From contig JBBSMX010000179.1 of NCBI GenBank assembly GCA_038232935.1, positions 1-7,037 of the forward strand: 7,037 nucleotides of DNA, given 5' to 3'. Shown piece after piece: positions 1 to 4,950 of this stretch. A program made the position numbers and the translations under genes. Each line of letters begins with the position of its first letter. Within the stretch, counting starts at the first letter, position 1. The DNA comes from JBBSMX01 sp038232935 (lineage in GTDB: Bacteria; Bacteroidota; Rhodothermia; Rhodothermales; JANQRZ01). The notes beneath the pieces are model-generated. The model had not been told where the DNA came from. It saw only the letters and a program-made list of their open reading frames with translations, and did no database searches.

Positions 1-696
1 CTCCCGGTCCCGAACCTCCACCGCTTCGAGGGGGCCGGGGTCTACTACGCCGCCACCGAGATGGAGGCGCGGGGCTGCACCGACGCGACGGTCGTCGTGG
101 TCGGCGGCGGCAACTCAGCCGGGCAGGCGGCGATGTTCCTCTCGGAGCGCGCCGCCCGCGTCCTCCTGCTGATCCGCGGCGACGACCTCGCCAAGAGCAT
201 GAGCAGCTACCTCGCCGAGCGCGTCGCGGCGTCGGACCGCATCGAGCTTCGGTGCCACACCGAGGTCCGGGCGCTCTGCGGCGACGGAGCCGAGCGGCAC
301 CCCGCCCTCGCGGCCATCGAGATCGAGGACACCGAGACGGGCGGGACCGAGCGCGTCGAGACCCCCGCGCTCTTCGTGTTCATCGGGGCCGAGCCGTGCA
401 CGGCCTGGCTGCGCGGCGACGCGGCGCAGGGCACACTCGGCGTCGAGGCCGACCGCCACGGCTTCCTCAAAACCGGCTCCGATGTCACCGACCTCGACCT
501 CGGCCTCTGGCCCGACGGCGAGCGCCCATCGACGTTCGAGACGAGCCTGCCCGGCGTCTTCGCCGTCGGCGACGTGCGGAGCGGCTCGACCAAGCGCGTG
601 GCCGGGGCCGTCGGCGAGGGGGCAGTCACGGTGAAGGCGGTCCACGCCCGGCTTGCGGCGCGGCGCTCGCCCGTGGTGTCGGTGTGGTCCCGCTAA
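1..696 (+). CDS. Thioredoxin-reductase-like FAD/NAD(P)H oxidoreductase, 3' part (5' end outside window)
   Basis: The reading frame is open from base 1 to the TAA at 694-696, giving 231 residues, so the N-terminal FAD half lies upstream of the window. Visible parts are an NAD(P)H-binding GGGNSAGQAAMFLS glycine motif at about residues 34-47 and a C-terminal FAD-contacting block, LPGVFAVGDVRSGSTKRVAG. Both are in the order found in low-molecular-weight thioredoxin reductases. The redox CxxC of true thioredoxin reductases should lie about 15-20 residues before the glycine motif. The aligned stretch here reads YYAATEMEA, so neither cysteine is present. That pattern fits TrxR-like flavoproteins fused to a cyclic-nucleotide-binding domain, but the N-terminus is not visible and this is inference. 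It would not reduce thioredoxin by the normal dithiol route. It is convergent with the sigma-factor gene and separated from it by a hairpin. Confidence 0.85.
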   Translation, partial: LPVPNLHRFEGAGVYYAATEMEARGCTDATVVVVGGGNSAGQAAMFLSERAARVLLLIRGDDLAKSMSSYLAERVAASDRIELRCHTEVRALCGDGAERHPALAAIEIEDTETGGTERVETPALFVFIGAEPCTAWLRGDAAQGTLGVEADRHGFLKTGSDVTDLDLGLWPDGERPSTFETSLPGVFAVGDVRSGSTKRVAGAVGEGAVTVKAVHARLAARRSPVVSVWSR

Positions 697-702
697 ACGC
701 AG

Positions 703-732
703 CGGAGGGAGCACGGCAACGTGCTCCCTCCG
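703..732. terminator. Perfect 13-bp hairpin with GCAA loop between convergent genes
   Basis: A left arm at 703-715 (CGGAGGGAGCACG) and a right arm at 720-732 are exact reverse complements, with a 4-base loop GCAA on the plus strand, a GNRA-type tetraloop. It begins 6 bases after the flavoprotein stop and lies 25 bases beyond the sigma-factor stop, so it can end transcripts from both sides. There is no strong T-run on the plus side. On the minus side a short GTTT follows. It is called a bidirectional terminator from position and stem strength. Confidence 0.6.
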
Positions 733-757
733 AAGGAAAAGCGGCCGGAGCCGGGGG

Positions 758-1420
758 CTAGTTGCGCTGGACCGAGTAGACCTCGTCGAGCAGGCCCTGG
801 AGCTTGGTGCGGCCCCGGTTGATCCGGCTCTTGACCGTCCCCATCGGCAGCCCCGTGATCTCGGCGATCTCCTCGTAGGCCAGGTTCTGCACGTCGCGCA
901 GCACGACGACCTCGCGGAACTCCTCGGGGATTTGCTTGAGGGCAGCCTGGATGTGGCGGTCCTGGATCGCGCGCTCGGCGTCCTTGTCGGGCGAGAAGGT
1001 CTCGTCCGGCAGCGGCATCTCGTACTCCTCGCCGTCGCGGCTCTGCGACTGGATCGAGTAGGTCTGCCGGCGCTTGCGCTTGCGGTACTCGCTCCGGGCG
1101 AGGTTGCCGGCGATGGTGTAGAGCCACGTCGAGAACTTGGCGACGGGGCGGTAGGAATGACGGTTGCGGTAGACCCGGAGGAAGGTCTCCTGGAGGAGGT
1201 CTTCGACGCGGCGGCGGTCCTTTGTGAAGCGGTAGAGGTAGTGGGAGAGGCGCTCCGAGTAGCGGTCGACGAGGAGGTTGAAGGCCTCGACGGTGCCGGC
1301 CTGGAACTGCCGCATCAGGTCCTCGTCGCTCATCGCGTCGAGGGTGTCGCGGCGGGCCTGGCGGGCGCGCGTGTGCGGGGCGGTTTTGACGTAGCGGCGG
1401 GTTTCGACGGTGGTGTCCAC
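758..1420 (-). CDS. ECF-type (RpoE-like) RNA polymerase sigma-70 family factor
   Basis: An alternative sigma factor that directs RNA polymerase to a dedicated promoter set. Counting 220 residues from the GTG at 1420, sigma region 2 spans about residues 48-117 (RRVEDLLQETFLRVYRN, then FSTWLYTIAGNLARSEYRKRK, the core-binding and -10 recognition parts). Region 4 spans about 159-210 (IPEEFREVVVLRDVQNLAYEEIAEI, then the helix-turn-helix LPMGTVKSRINRGR for the -35 element). There is no region 3, as expected for ECF factors. The start is uncertain. The ATG at 1333 gives a usual-length 191-residue protein beginning MSDEDLMRQF. The frame between 1420 and 1333 keeps the gene's strong G/C third-position bias and this bias fades upstream of 1420, so the GTG was preferred. 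An ATG at 1471 is also in frame. No anti-sigma gene is adjacent. The target regulon cannot be read from the sequence. Confidence 0.9.
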   Translation of the reverse strand: MDTTVETRRYVKTAPHTRARQARRDTLDAMSDEDLMRQFQAGTVEAFNLLVDRYSERLSHYLYRFTKDRRRVEDLLQETFLRVYRNRHSYRPVAKFSTWLYTIAGNLARSEYRKRKRRQTYSIQSQSRDGEEYEMPLPDETFSPDKDAERAIQDRHIQAALKQIPEEFREVVVLRDVQNLAYEEIAEITGLPMGTVKSRINRGRTKLQGLLDEVYSVQRN

Positions 1421-1560
1421 GCGAGTTCCGGTGGGTTCAACGGGAGAAGGCGTGACCGGATGCGGGCACATCGGGGCACGCAGCACGAACGGTCAACAAC
1501 CGCTCCATAGTACGCCGTTCTGCCATTGCGACAGGTGCCGTGCCGGTCAATTCTCCTAGA

Positions 1561-1607
1561 AGCCCCGAATCAGCTGGATTCTACAAATCGGGGGCTGGAA
1601 AGCTGAT
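1561..1607 (-). terminator. Compound inverted repeat downstream of rimK, possible terminator
   Basis: The 236-base gap between the sigma-factor and rimK genes contains overlapping inverted repeats: AGCCCC (1561-1566) with GGGGCT (1591-1596), GAATC (1567-1571) with GATTC (1577-1581) around the loop AGCTG, and ATCAGCT (1569-1575) with AGCTGAT (1601-1607). These pairings compete with each other. There is no convincing T-run on the minus strand, so this is a weak terminator candidate. I see no well-spaced promoter in the gap: a TTGACC at 1545-1550 (minus strand) has no -10-like box at a normal distance. Confidence 0.3.
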
Positions 1608-1636
1608 GGTCCAGGATGCCGCTAGCACCGACACGC

Positions 1637-1656
1637 GGACACGGCACGCCGTGTCC
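1637..1656 (-). terminator. Palindromic hairpin abutting the rimK stop codon
   Basis: GGACACGG (1637-1644) and CCGTGTCC (1649-1656) are exact reverse complements around a 4-base loop, and the hairpin begins on the very next base after the rimK stop codon (1657-1659, minus strand). An 8-bp, GC-rich stem in this place suggests a transcript end or an mRNA-stabilising 3' structure. No T-run follows. Confidence 0.4.
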
Positions 1657-2538
1657 CTACTTCGGCTTCGCGTTCTTCTCGACGAACTGCACGATGAGGC
1701 CAGCCACGTCCTTGCCCGTCGCCTTTTCGATGCCTTCGAGGCCGGGCGACGAGTTGACCTCGAGCACGAGCGGGCCGCGCGCCGAGCGGAGGATGTCTAC
1801 GCCGGCCACGCGGAGACCGAGCGCCTTGACGGCCTGCACCGCCGTCTTGCGCTCGGCCGGGGTGATCCGGGCGAGGGCCGCCGAGCCGCCCCGGTGGAGG
1901 TTCGAGCGGAACTCGCCCTCGGCCCCCTTGCGCTCCATCGCCGCGACCACCTTGTCGCCGACGACGAGGCAGCGGAGGTCCGAGCCGCCGGCCTCCTTGA
2001 TGAACTCCTGGACGAGGAGGTACGCTTTCAGCCCGCGGAACGCCTGGATCACGCTCTCGGCCGCCTTCTTGGTCTCGCACAGCACGACGCCGACGCCCTG
2101 GGTTCCTTCGAGCAGCTTGACGATCAGCGGCGGCCCGCCTACGGCGCGGATCACGTCGTCCACGGCGTCGGCCTCGTGGGCGAAGGCGGTGACGGGCAGC
2201 CCGATCCCGGCCTTCGCCAGGAGTTGGTGGGCGCGGAGCTTGTCGCGCGAGCGCGTGATGCTGACCGAGCCGTTGAGGCAGTAGACCTTCATCGCCTCGC
2301 ACTGCCGCACGACCGCGAGACCGTAGAACGTGATGGACGCGCCGATGCGCGGGATGACGGCATCGAGGTCCTCGATTTTCTGGCCGTCGAGGTGCAGCTC
2401 CGGCCCCCCGGCCCCGAGGTGGATCGTGCAGCGGAGCGTGTCGAGCACGCGGACCTCGTGCCCCCGCGCCTCGGCGGCCTTGATGAGGCGACGGGTCGAG
2501 TAGAGCGATGGGTTGCGCGAAAGAATGGCGAGGTTCAT
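1657..2538 (-). CDS. rimK: RimK, ribosomal protein S6 modification protein (ATP-grasp glutamate ligase)
   Basis: RimK uses ATP to add glutamate residues to the C-terminus of ribosomal protein S6 (RpsF), acting in the cytoplasm on ribosomes. The 293-residue product starts with an ATG at 2538 and reads closely like E. coli RimK (about 300 residues) along its whole length: MNLAILSRNPSLYS at the start, AVIPRIGASITFYG (about 60-73), SITRSRDKLRAHQLL (93-107), and the ATP-grasp nucleotide loop KLLEGTQGVGVVL (141-153). It continues with LLVQEFIKEAGGSDLRCLV (174-192), FRSNLHRGG (210-218) and the metal/ATP residues D248, E260 and N262 in LVLEVNSSPGLEGIE. All expected catalytic positions appear present. 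It lies 144 bases downstream of the RimB-like protease on the same strand, so the two probably share a transcript. No Shine-Dalgarno is seen before the ATG, which is common in Bacteroidota. Confidence 0.96.
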   Translation of the reverse strand: MNLAILSRNPSLYSTRRLIKAAEARGHEVRVLDTLRCTIHLGAGGPELHLDGQKIEDLDAVIPRIGASITFYGLAVVRQCEAMKVYCLNGSVSITRSRDKLRAHQLLAKAGIGLPVTAFAHEADAVDDVIRAVGGPPLIVKLLEGTQGVGVVLCETKKAAESVIQAFRGLKAYLLVQEFIKEAGGSDLRCLVVGDKVVAAMERKGAEGEFRSNLHRGGSAALARITPAERKTAVQAVKALGLRVAGVDILRSARGPLVLEVNSSPGLEGIEKATGKDVAGLIVQFVEKNAKPK

Positions 2539-2568
2539 GGGAAACGGAGTTGGGTGACGATGGACAGG

Positions 2569-2647
2569 TGGGACGTGATTCGTGGGACGTGATTCGTGAT
2601 CTATCTCGACGGTGGTGCTCGGTCACGAATCACGCTTCACGAATCAC
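2569..2647. repeat. 7-base-period repeats in inverted arrangement, rimB-rimK spacer
   Basis: TGGGACG and TGATTCG alternate as two tandem 14-base units at 2569-2596, followed by TGAT. After a 23-base gap come CACGAAT, CACGCTT, CACGAAT and CACC at 2625-2649, again with a 7-base period. The inner parts form an exact 12-bp inverted repeat: CGTGATTCGTGA (2588-2599) with TCACGAATCACG (2623-2634). The block occupies most of the non-coding spacer between rimB and rimK and would form a hairpin in their transcript. It resembles the heptanucleotide tandem repeats known from cyanobacterial genomes. Function is unknown. Confidence 0.8.
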
Positions 2648-2682
2648 CGACCTCTACCCGTCAGCTATCCTGTGAAGCTCCT

Positions 2683-3135
2683 CTATTCGTAGAGCTTCTG
2701 AGCTTGAGGGTGGCGGCCGTGGAGGTAGGAGACGCCGGCATCGACGAGAAGGCGGTCTCTGAGGGCCTGGCGGCCGAGGAGCATCCGCAGCCGCATGGTC
2801 CGGCGGTCGGTGAGAGTCAGCTCGGCCGGCCACGCGCCGCCGCCGAGGTGCAGCGTCGTGCGGATCACGACGCGCAGCTCCTCGTGCCCGTTCGAGCTTA
2901 CCACTAAGCGCTCGTCGGCTACGTCGGCGACGGCGCGGACGACGAGGCGCTCGTTCTCCTGCAACGGGTGGACGCCGAAGCGGACGCGCTCGCGCCCGTC
3001 CTGGCGGAAGCGCTCGATGCCGAAGGCGTGCAGCGACGAGGTCTTGGCCCCGGTGTCCACCTTCGCCTTGACGGCCGGCAGTCCGAGGTCCGGCAGCGCC
3101 ACCCACTCGCGCCAGCCGACGATAGGAAGGGACAT
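2683..3135 (-). CDS. rimB: RimB-like retropepsin-fold protease (ATP-dependent zinc protease family, PF05618-type)
   Basis: The 150-residue product belongs to the family often annotated as ATP-dependent zinc protease, now viewed as retropepsin-like. Evidence is the N-terminal IVGWREWVALPDLGLPAVKA, the aspartic-protease-type motif KVDTGAKTSSLHA (DTGA at 27-30), and MLLGRQAL (118-125), which parallels the second hydrophobic-hydrophobic-G-R signature of retroviral proteases. Length is normal for the family. In Pseudomonas a member of this family (RimB) is encoded with rimK and has been reported to oppose RimK by removing glutamates from S6. The gene name rests on that recalled link and on rimK being next downstream. 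The ATG at 3135 was chosen because family members start just before this WREWV motif. The frame stays open to 3261, but that extension runs through a low-complexity tract into pyrB. The start is preceded by a pyrimidine-rich run with no Shine-Dalgarno. Confidence 0.88.
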   Translation of the reverse strand: MSLPIVGWREWVALPDLGLPAVKAKVDTGAKTSSLHAFGIERFRQDGRERVRFGVHPLQENERLVVRAVADVADERLVVSSNGHEELRVVIRTTLHLGGGAWPAELTLTDRRTMRLRMLLGRQALRDRLLVDAGVSYLHGRHPQAQKLYE

Positions 3136-3228
3136 GAGAGAGGAGAGAGAGGAGAGAGAAAAGATAGAAGAAACGGCGGCCCTCCCCTCTCTCTTTTCCT
3201 TCTCCTCCTCCTCTTCCCTCTCTTCTCC
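3136..3228. repeat. Polypurine/polypyrimidine facing tracts, pyrB-rimB spacer
   Basis: Plus-strand bases 3136-3173 are almost pure purine (GA-rich, with GG spaced 9 bases apart at 3142 and 3151), with one T at 3165. Bases 3180-3228 are 49 uninterrupted pyrimidines. The two arms are roughly complementary, so the minus-strand transcript could fold a long imperfect hairpin just ahead of the rimB start. Homopurine runs of this kind can also adopt triplex structures. It occupies nearly the whole pyrB-rimB gap. Confidence 0.8.
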
Positions 3229-3230
3229 GT

Positions 3231-4274
3231 TCAAATCCCGCCCGAGAGCAGGTACAGGCACGCCATCCGCACGGCGACGCCGTTCGTGACCTGGCTCAGG
3301 ATCACCGAGCGGTCCGAGTCCACGACCTCGCTCGCCAGCTCGACGCCGCGGTTGACGGGGCCGGGGTGCATCACCCAGAGGTCCGGGTAGCGGGCGAGGT
3401 GCTCCTCCTTGATCCCGAAGCGCGTGTGGTACTCGCGGAGGCTCGGGAAGAGGCCCGCCGACTGCCGCTCCATCTGGATGCGGAGCGCCATCGCCACGTC
3501 ACACCCGTCGAGCGCCTCGTCGAGCCGGTCGGTGACGCGGACGCCCATCGCCTCGACCTCGCGCGGGAGCATCGTGCGCGGGCCGCAGAGCGTGACCTCG
3601 GCCCCGAGCGTGCGGAGGCCGTGGATGTTCGAGCGCGCCACGCGGCTGTGCGCGACGTCGCCGAGGATCGAGACCCTTAGCCCGGTGAAGTCGCCCCGGT
3701 GGAGCTGGTCGGCCGGGAAGCGCGGCAGGTCCAGGTCAGCCAGCGTGAGGATGTCGAGGAGCGCCTGGGTCGGGTGCTCGTGCGCGCCGTCGCCCGCGTT
3801 CAGCACGACCGAGTCGATGCAGCGCGTCAGGAAGTGGGCTGCCCCCGGCGAGGCATGGCGGATCACGACCATATCTATTTTCATCGCCTCGATGTTGCGC
3901 GCGGTGTCCTTGAGCGTCTCGCCCTTCGAGACCGACGAGCCGACGGCCGAGAAGTTGACCACGTCGGCCGAGAGCCGCTTCTCGGCCAGCTCGAACGAGA
4001 GCCGCGTCCGGGTGCTCGGCTCGAAGAAGAGGTTCACGACCGTGACGCCGCGCAGGCTCGGGACGCGCTTGACGCGGCGGTCGAGGACCTCGCGGAACTC
4101 GCGCGCGGTGCGGAGGACGAGCCGGATTTCTTCGGCGCTGTAGCCGGCCAGTCCGAGGAGATGACGATGTTGTAAGGTGTCGAGGGTCGAGGGTCGAGGG
4201 TCGAGGGTCTCCTCGATCATCGCGGCGGTGGGCGGGTCGGGTGAGGCTTCCATTCGCAATTCGTCACTCGTCAT
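3231..4274 (-). CDS. pyrB: Aspartate carbamoyltransferase catalytic subunit PyrB
   Basis: PyrB joins carbamoyl phosphate and aspartate to give N-carbamoylaspartate, the committed step of pyrimidine synthesis. The 347-residue product shows the carbamoyl-phosphate loop FFEPSTRTR (about 83-91), SVSKGET (115-121, the Ser/Lys loop donated across subunits), GDGAHEHPTQALLD (161-174), DVAHSRVARSN, and the C-terminal MHPGPVNRGVE. No catalytic motif is missing. The ATG at 4274 overlaps the pyrR stop as ATGA on the minus strand, which favours it. In-frame ATGs at 4253 and 4220 are alternatives. The family core starts at about residue 35 (QHRHLLGLAGYS), so about 35 extra N-terminal residues are encoded. 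Part of them (TLDPRPSTLDT) comes from a 7-base tandem repeat. No start codon lies between that repeat and the core, so the repeat must be translated. No PyrI regulatory gene is present nearby. Confidence 0.95.
   Translation of the reverse strand: MTSDELRMEASPDPPTAAMIEETLDPRPSTLDTLQHRHLLGLAGYSAEEIRLVLRTAREFREVLDRRVKRVPSLRGVTVVNLFFEPSTRTRLSFELAEKRLSADVVNFSAVGSSVSKGETLKDTARNIEAMKIDMVVIRHASPGAAHFLTRCIDSVVLNAGDGAHEHPTQALLDILTLADLDLPRFPADQLHRGDFTGLRVSILGDVAHSRVARSNIHGLRTLGAEVTLCGPRTMLPREVEAMGVRVTDRLDEALDGCDVAMALRIQMERQSAGLFPSLREYHTRFGIKEEHLARYPDLWVMHPGPVNRGVELASEVVDSDRSVILSQVTNGVAVRMACLYLLSGGI
4180..4207. repeat. Four exact tandem copies of TCGAGGG inside the 5' end of pyrB
   Basis: TCGAGGG is repeated four times without error at 4180-4207. 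On the minus strand it encodes TLDPRPSTLDT in the PyrB N-terminal extension, since four 7-base units read through all three phases. Seven-base units change frame when copy number changes by one or two. Confidence 0.92.
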
Positions 4275-4279
4275 TCGGA
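4252..4279. repeat. Degenerate 7-base repeats spanning the pyrR stop and pyrB start
   Basis: Four consecutive 7-base words, ATTCGCA, ATTCGTC, ACTCGTC and ATTCGGA, run from 4252 to 4279. They contain the pyrR TGA, the overlapping pyrB ATG and the first PyrB codons, so the stop/start overlap itself is made of repeat sequence. Confidence 0.75.
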
Positions 4280-4846
4280 CCTCCGCTCGACGAGCCAGAC
4301 GCCGTCGGCCTCGTCTGTTTCGCTGAGGCGGACGCGGACCTCCTCGCCGGGGGTGGTCGGGACGGTGCGGCCGACGAAGTCGGGGCGGACGGGCAGCTCG
4401 CGCAGGCCGCGGTCGATGAGCGCGAGGAAGCGGACGCTCGCCGGGCGGCCGAGGTCCATCAGCGCGTCGAGCGCGGCGCGCGTGGTGCGCCCGGTGTAGA
4501 CCACGTCGTCGACGAGCACGAGGCGGCGGTCGTCCACGTCGAAGGGGATGTCGGTCGGGTGGACGACGGGCTGGCGGAGGCGCTTGCGGAAGTCGTCGCG
4601 GTACATCGTCGCGTCGAGGACGCCGAAGGGGAGGTCGAGGCCCTCGAAAGCCGAGATCCGGTCGCGGAGGCGGCGGGCCCGGTGGACCCCGCGCGTCTGC
4701 ATCCCGACGAGCGCGAGGCGCTCGGCCGGCTCGGCGTCGTCGTCGAGGTGCTCGACGATCTGGCGGGCCAGCCGGTCGAGGGTCCGGCCGAGGTCGGCCG
4801 CGTCCATGAGCCGGGCCTTGACGGTATCGTCGGGGGAGAGCAGCAC
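4271..4846 (-). CDS. pyrR: PyrR, pyrimidine operon RNA-binding regulator / uracil phosphoribosyltransferase
   Basis: PyrR senses UMP/UTP versus PRPP, binds a loop in pyr leader RNA to reduce expression, and often also converts uracil plus PRPP to UMP. The 191-residue product (from GTG 4846) has LVGMQTRGVHRARRL (about 46-60), LDATMYRDDF (77-86) and the PRPP-binding LVLVDDVVYTGRTTRAAL (109-126), all diagnostic for PyrR rather than ordinary UPRTases. The GTG at 4846 was chosen because third-position G/C bias begins there and family proteins start shortly before the KARLMDA-like segment. An ATG at 4807 would give 178 residues, also normal. The frame stays open to a GTG at 4933, but that would run through the leader hairpin. 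Its stop overlaps the pyrB start (ATGA), pointing to translational coupling. A PyrR-loop-like sequence lies in its own leader, suggesting autoregulation. Confidence 0.94.
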   Translation of the reverse strand: MLLSPDDTVKARLMDAADLGRTLDRLARQIVEHLDDDAEPAERLALVGMQTRGVHRARRLRDRISAFEGLDLPFGVLDATMYRDDFRKRLRQPVVHPTDIPFDVDDRRLVLVDDVVYTGRTTRAALDALMDLGRPASVRFLALIDRGLRELPVRPDFVGRTVPTTPGEEVRVRLSETDEADGVWLVERRSE

Positions 4847-4854
4847 GGGGGAGA

Positions 4855-4872
4855 AGGTACGGAGCGGTACCT
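4855..4872 (-). other. Second small hairpin in the pyrR leader
   Basis: AGGTAC at 4855-4860 and GTACCT at 4867-4872 are exact reverse complements around a 6-base loop, lying between the terminator-like hairpin and the GTG start of pyrR. It may be part of the leader's regulatory fold. A 6-bp stem could also be chance. Confidence 0.35.
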
Positions 4873-4878
4873 GCACAT

Positions 4879-4913
4879 AAAACGCCTCCCTCGCTGGAAA
4901 GACGAGGGAGGCG
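4879..4913 (-). terminator. Intrinsic terminator / attenuator hairpin in the pyrR leader
   Basis: On the minus strand CGCCTCCCTCG and CGAGGGAGGCG pair perfectly (11 bp; 4903-4913 with 4883-4893) around a 9-base loop, followed at once by TTTT (4879-4882). This is the clearest intrinsic terminator in the window. It lies 37 bases after the M4 peptidase stop and 33 bases before the pyrR GTG. It can therefore either end the peptidase transcript, attenuate pyrRB, or do both. Confidence 0.8.
4885..4902 (-). promoter_or_regulatory. Candidate PyrR-binding RNA loop overlapping the terminator
   Basis: Bases 4889-4898 read TCCAGCGAGG on the minus strand, matching all eight fixed positions of the UCCNGNGAGG core in the published PyrR-loop consensus ARUCCNGNGAGGYU. 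The flanking bases (UU before, GA after) differ from the consensus but still pair (U-A, U-G). The RNA can therefore form a stem TCTTTC/GGGAGG capped by hexaloop CAGCGA, as in known sites. The stem extends by G-C and C-G outward (4884-4885 with 4903-4904). It is mutually exclusive with the 11-bp terminator stem. Assignment is inference from sequence and position upstream of pyrR. Confidence 0.5.
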
Positions 4914-4950
4914 CTGGCCGTCCAACCGACCACAGAACGCTAGCGCGCTG

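Noticed and set aside
1491..1550. Promoter for the sigma-factor gene built on TTGACC (1545-1550, minus strand) and TACTAT (1507-1512)
   Set aside because: The spacing is 32 bases, far from about 17, and no TAnnTTTG-type Bacteroidota -7 box is visible.
1540..2592. Long open frame on the plus strand opposite rimK
   Set aside because: It is antisense to a full-length, well-conserved rimK and has no recognisable domain; GC-rich genes routinely leave such open antisense frames.
2569..2649. Possible CRISPR-like repeat/spacer array
   Set aside because: Units are 7 bases, contiguous and without unique spacers; no cas genes are present.
2681..2694. CTCTA-TTCG-TAGAG mini-hairpin at the rimB 3' end
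   Set aside because: Only 5 bp, partly coding, and the favourable TTCG loop is on the strand opposite to transcription; probably chance.
3136..3261. N-terminal extension of the RimB-like protease to a GTG at 3261
   Set aside because: The added residues are a Glu/Arg/Ser run encoded by the low-complexity tract and overlap the pyrB 3' end; family proteins start near the ATG at 3135.
4847..4933. PyrR start at the GTG at 4933
   Set aside because: It would place the terminator-like hairpin inside the coding region, lengthen PyrR well beyond the family size, and the third-position bias is lost there.
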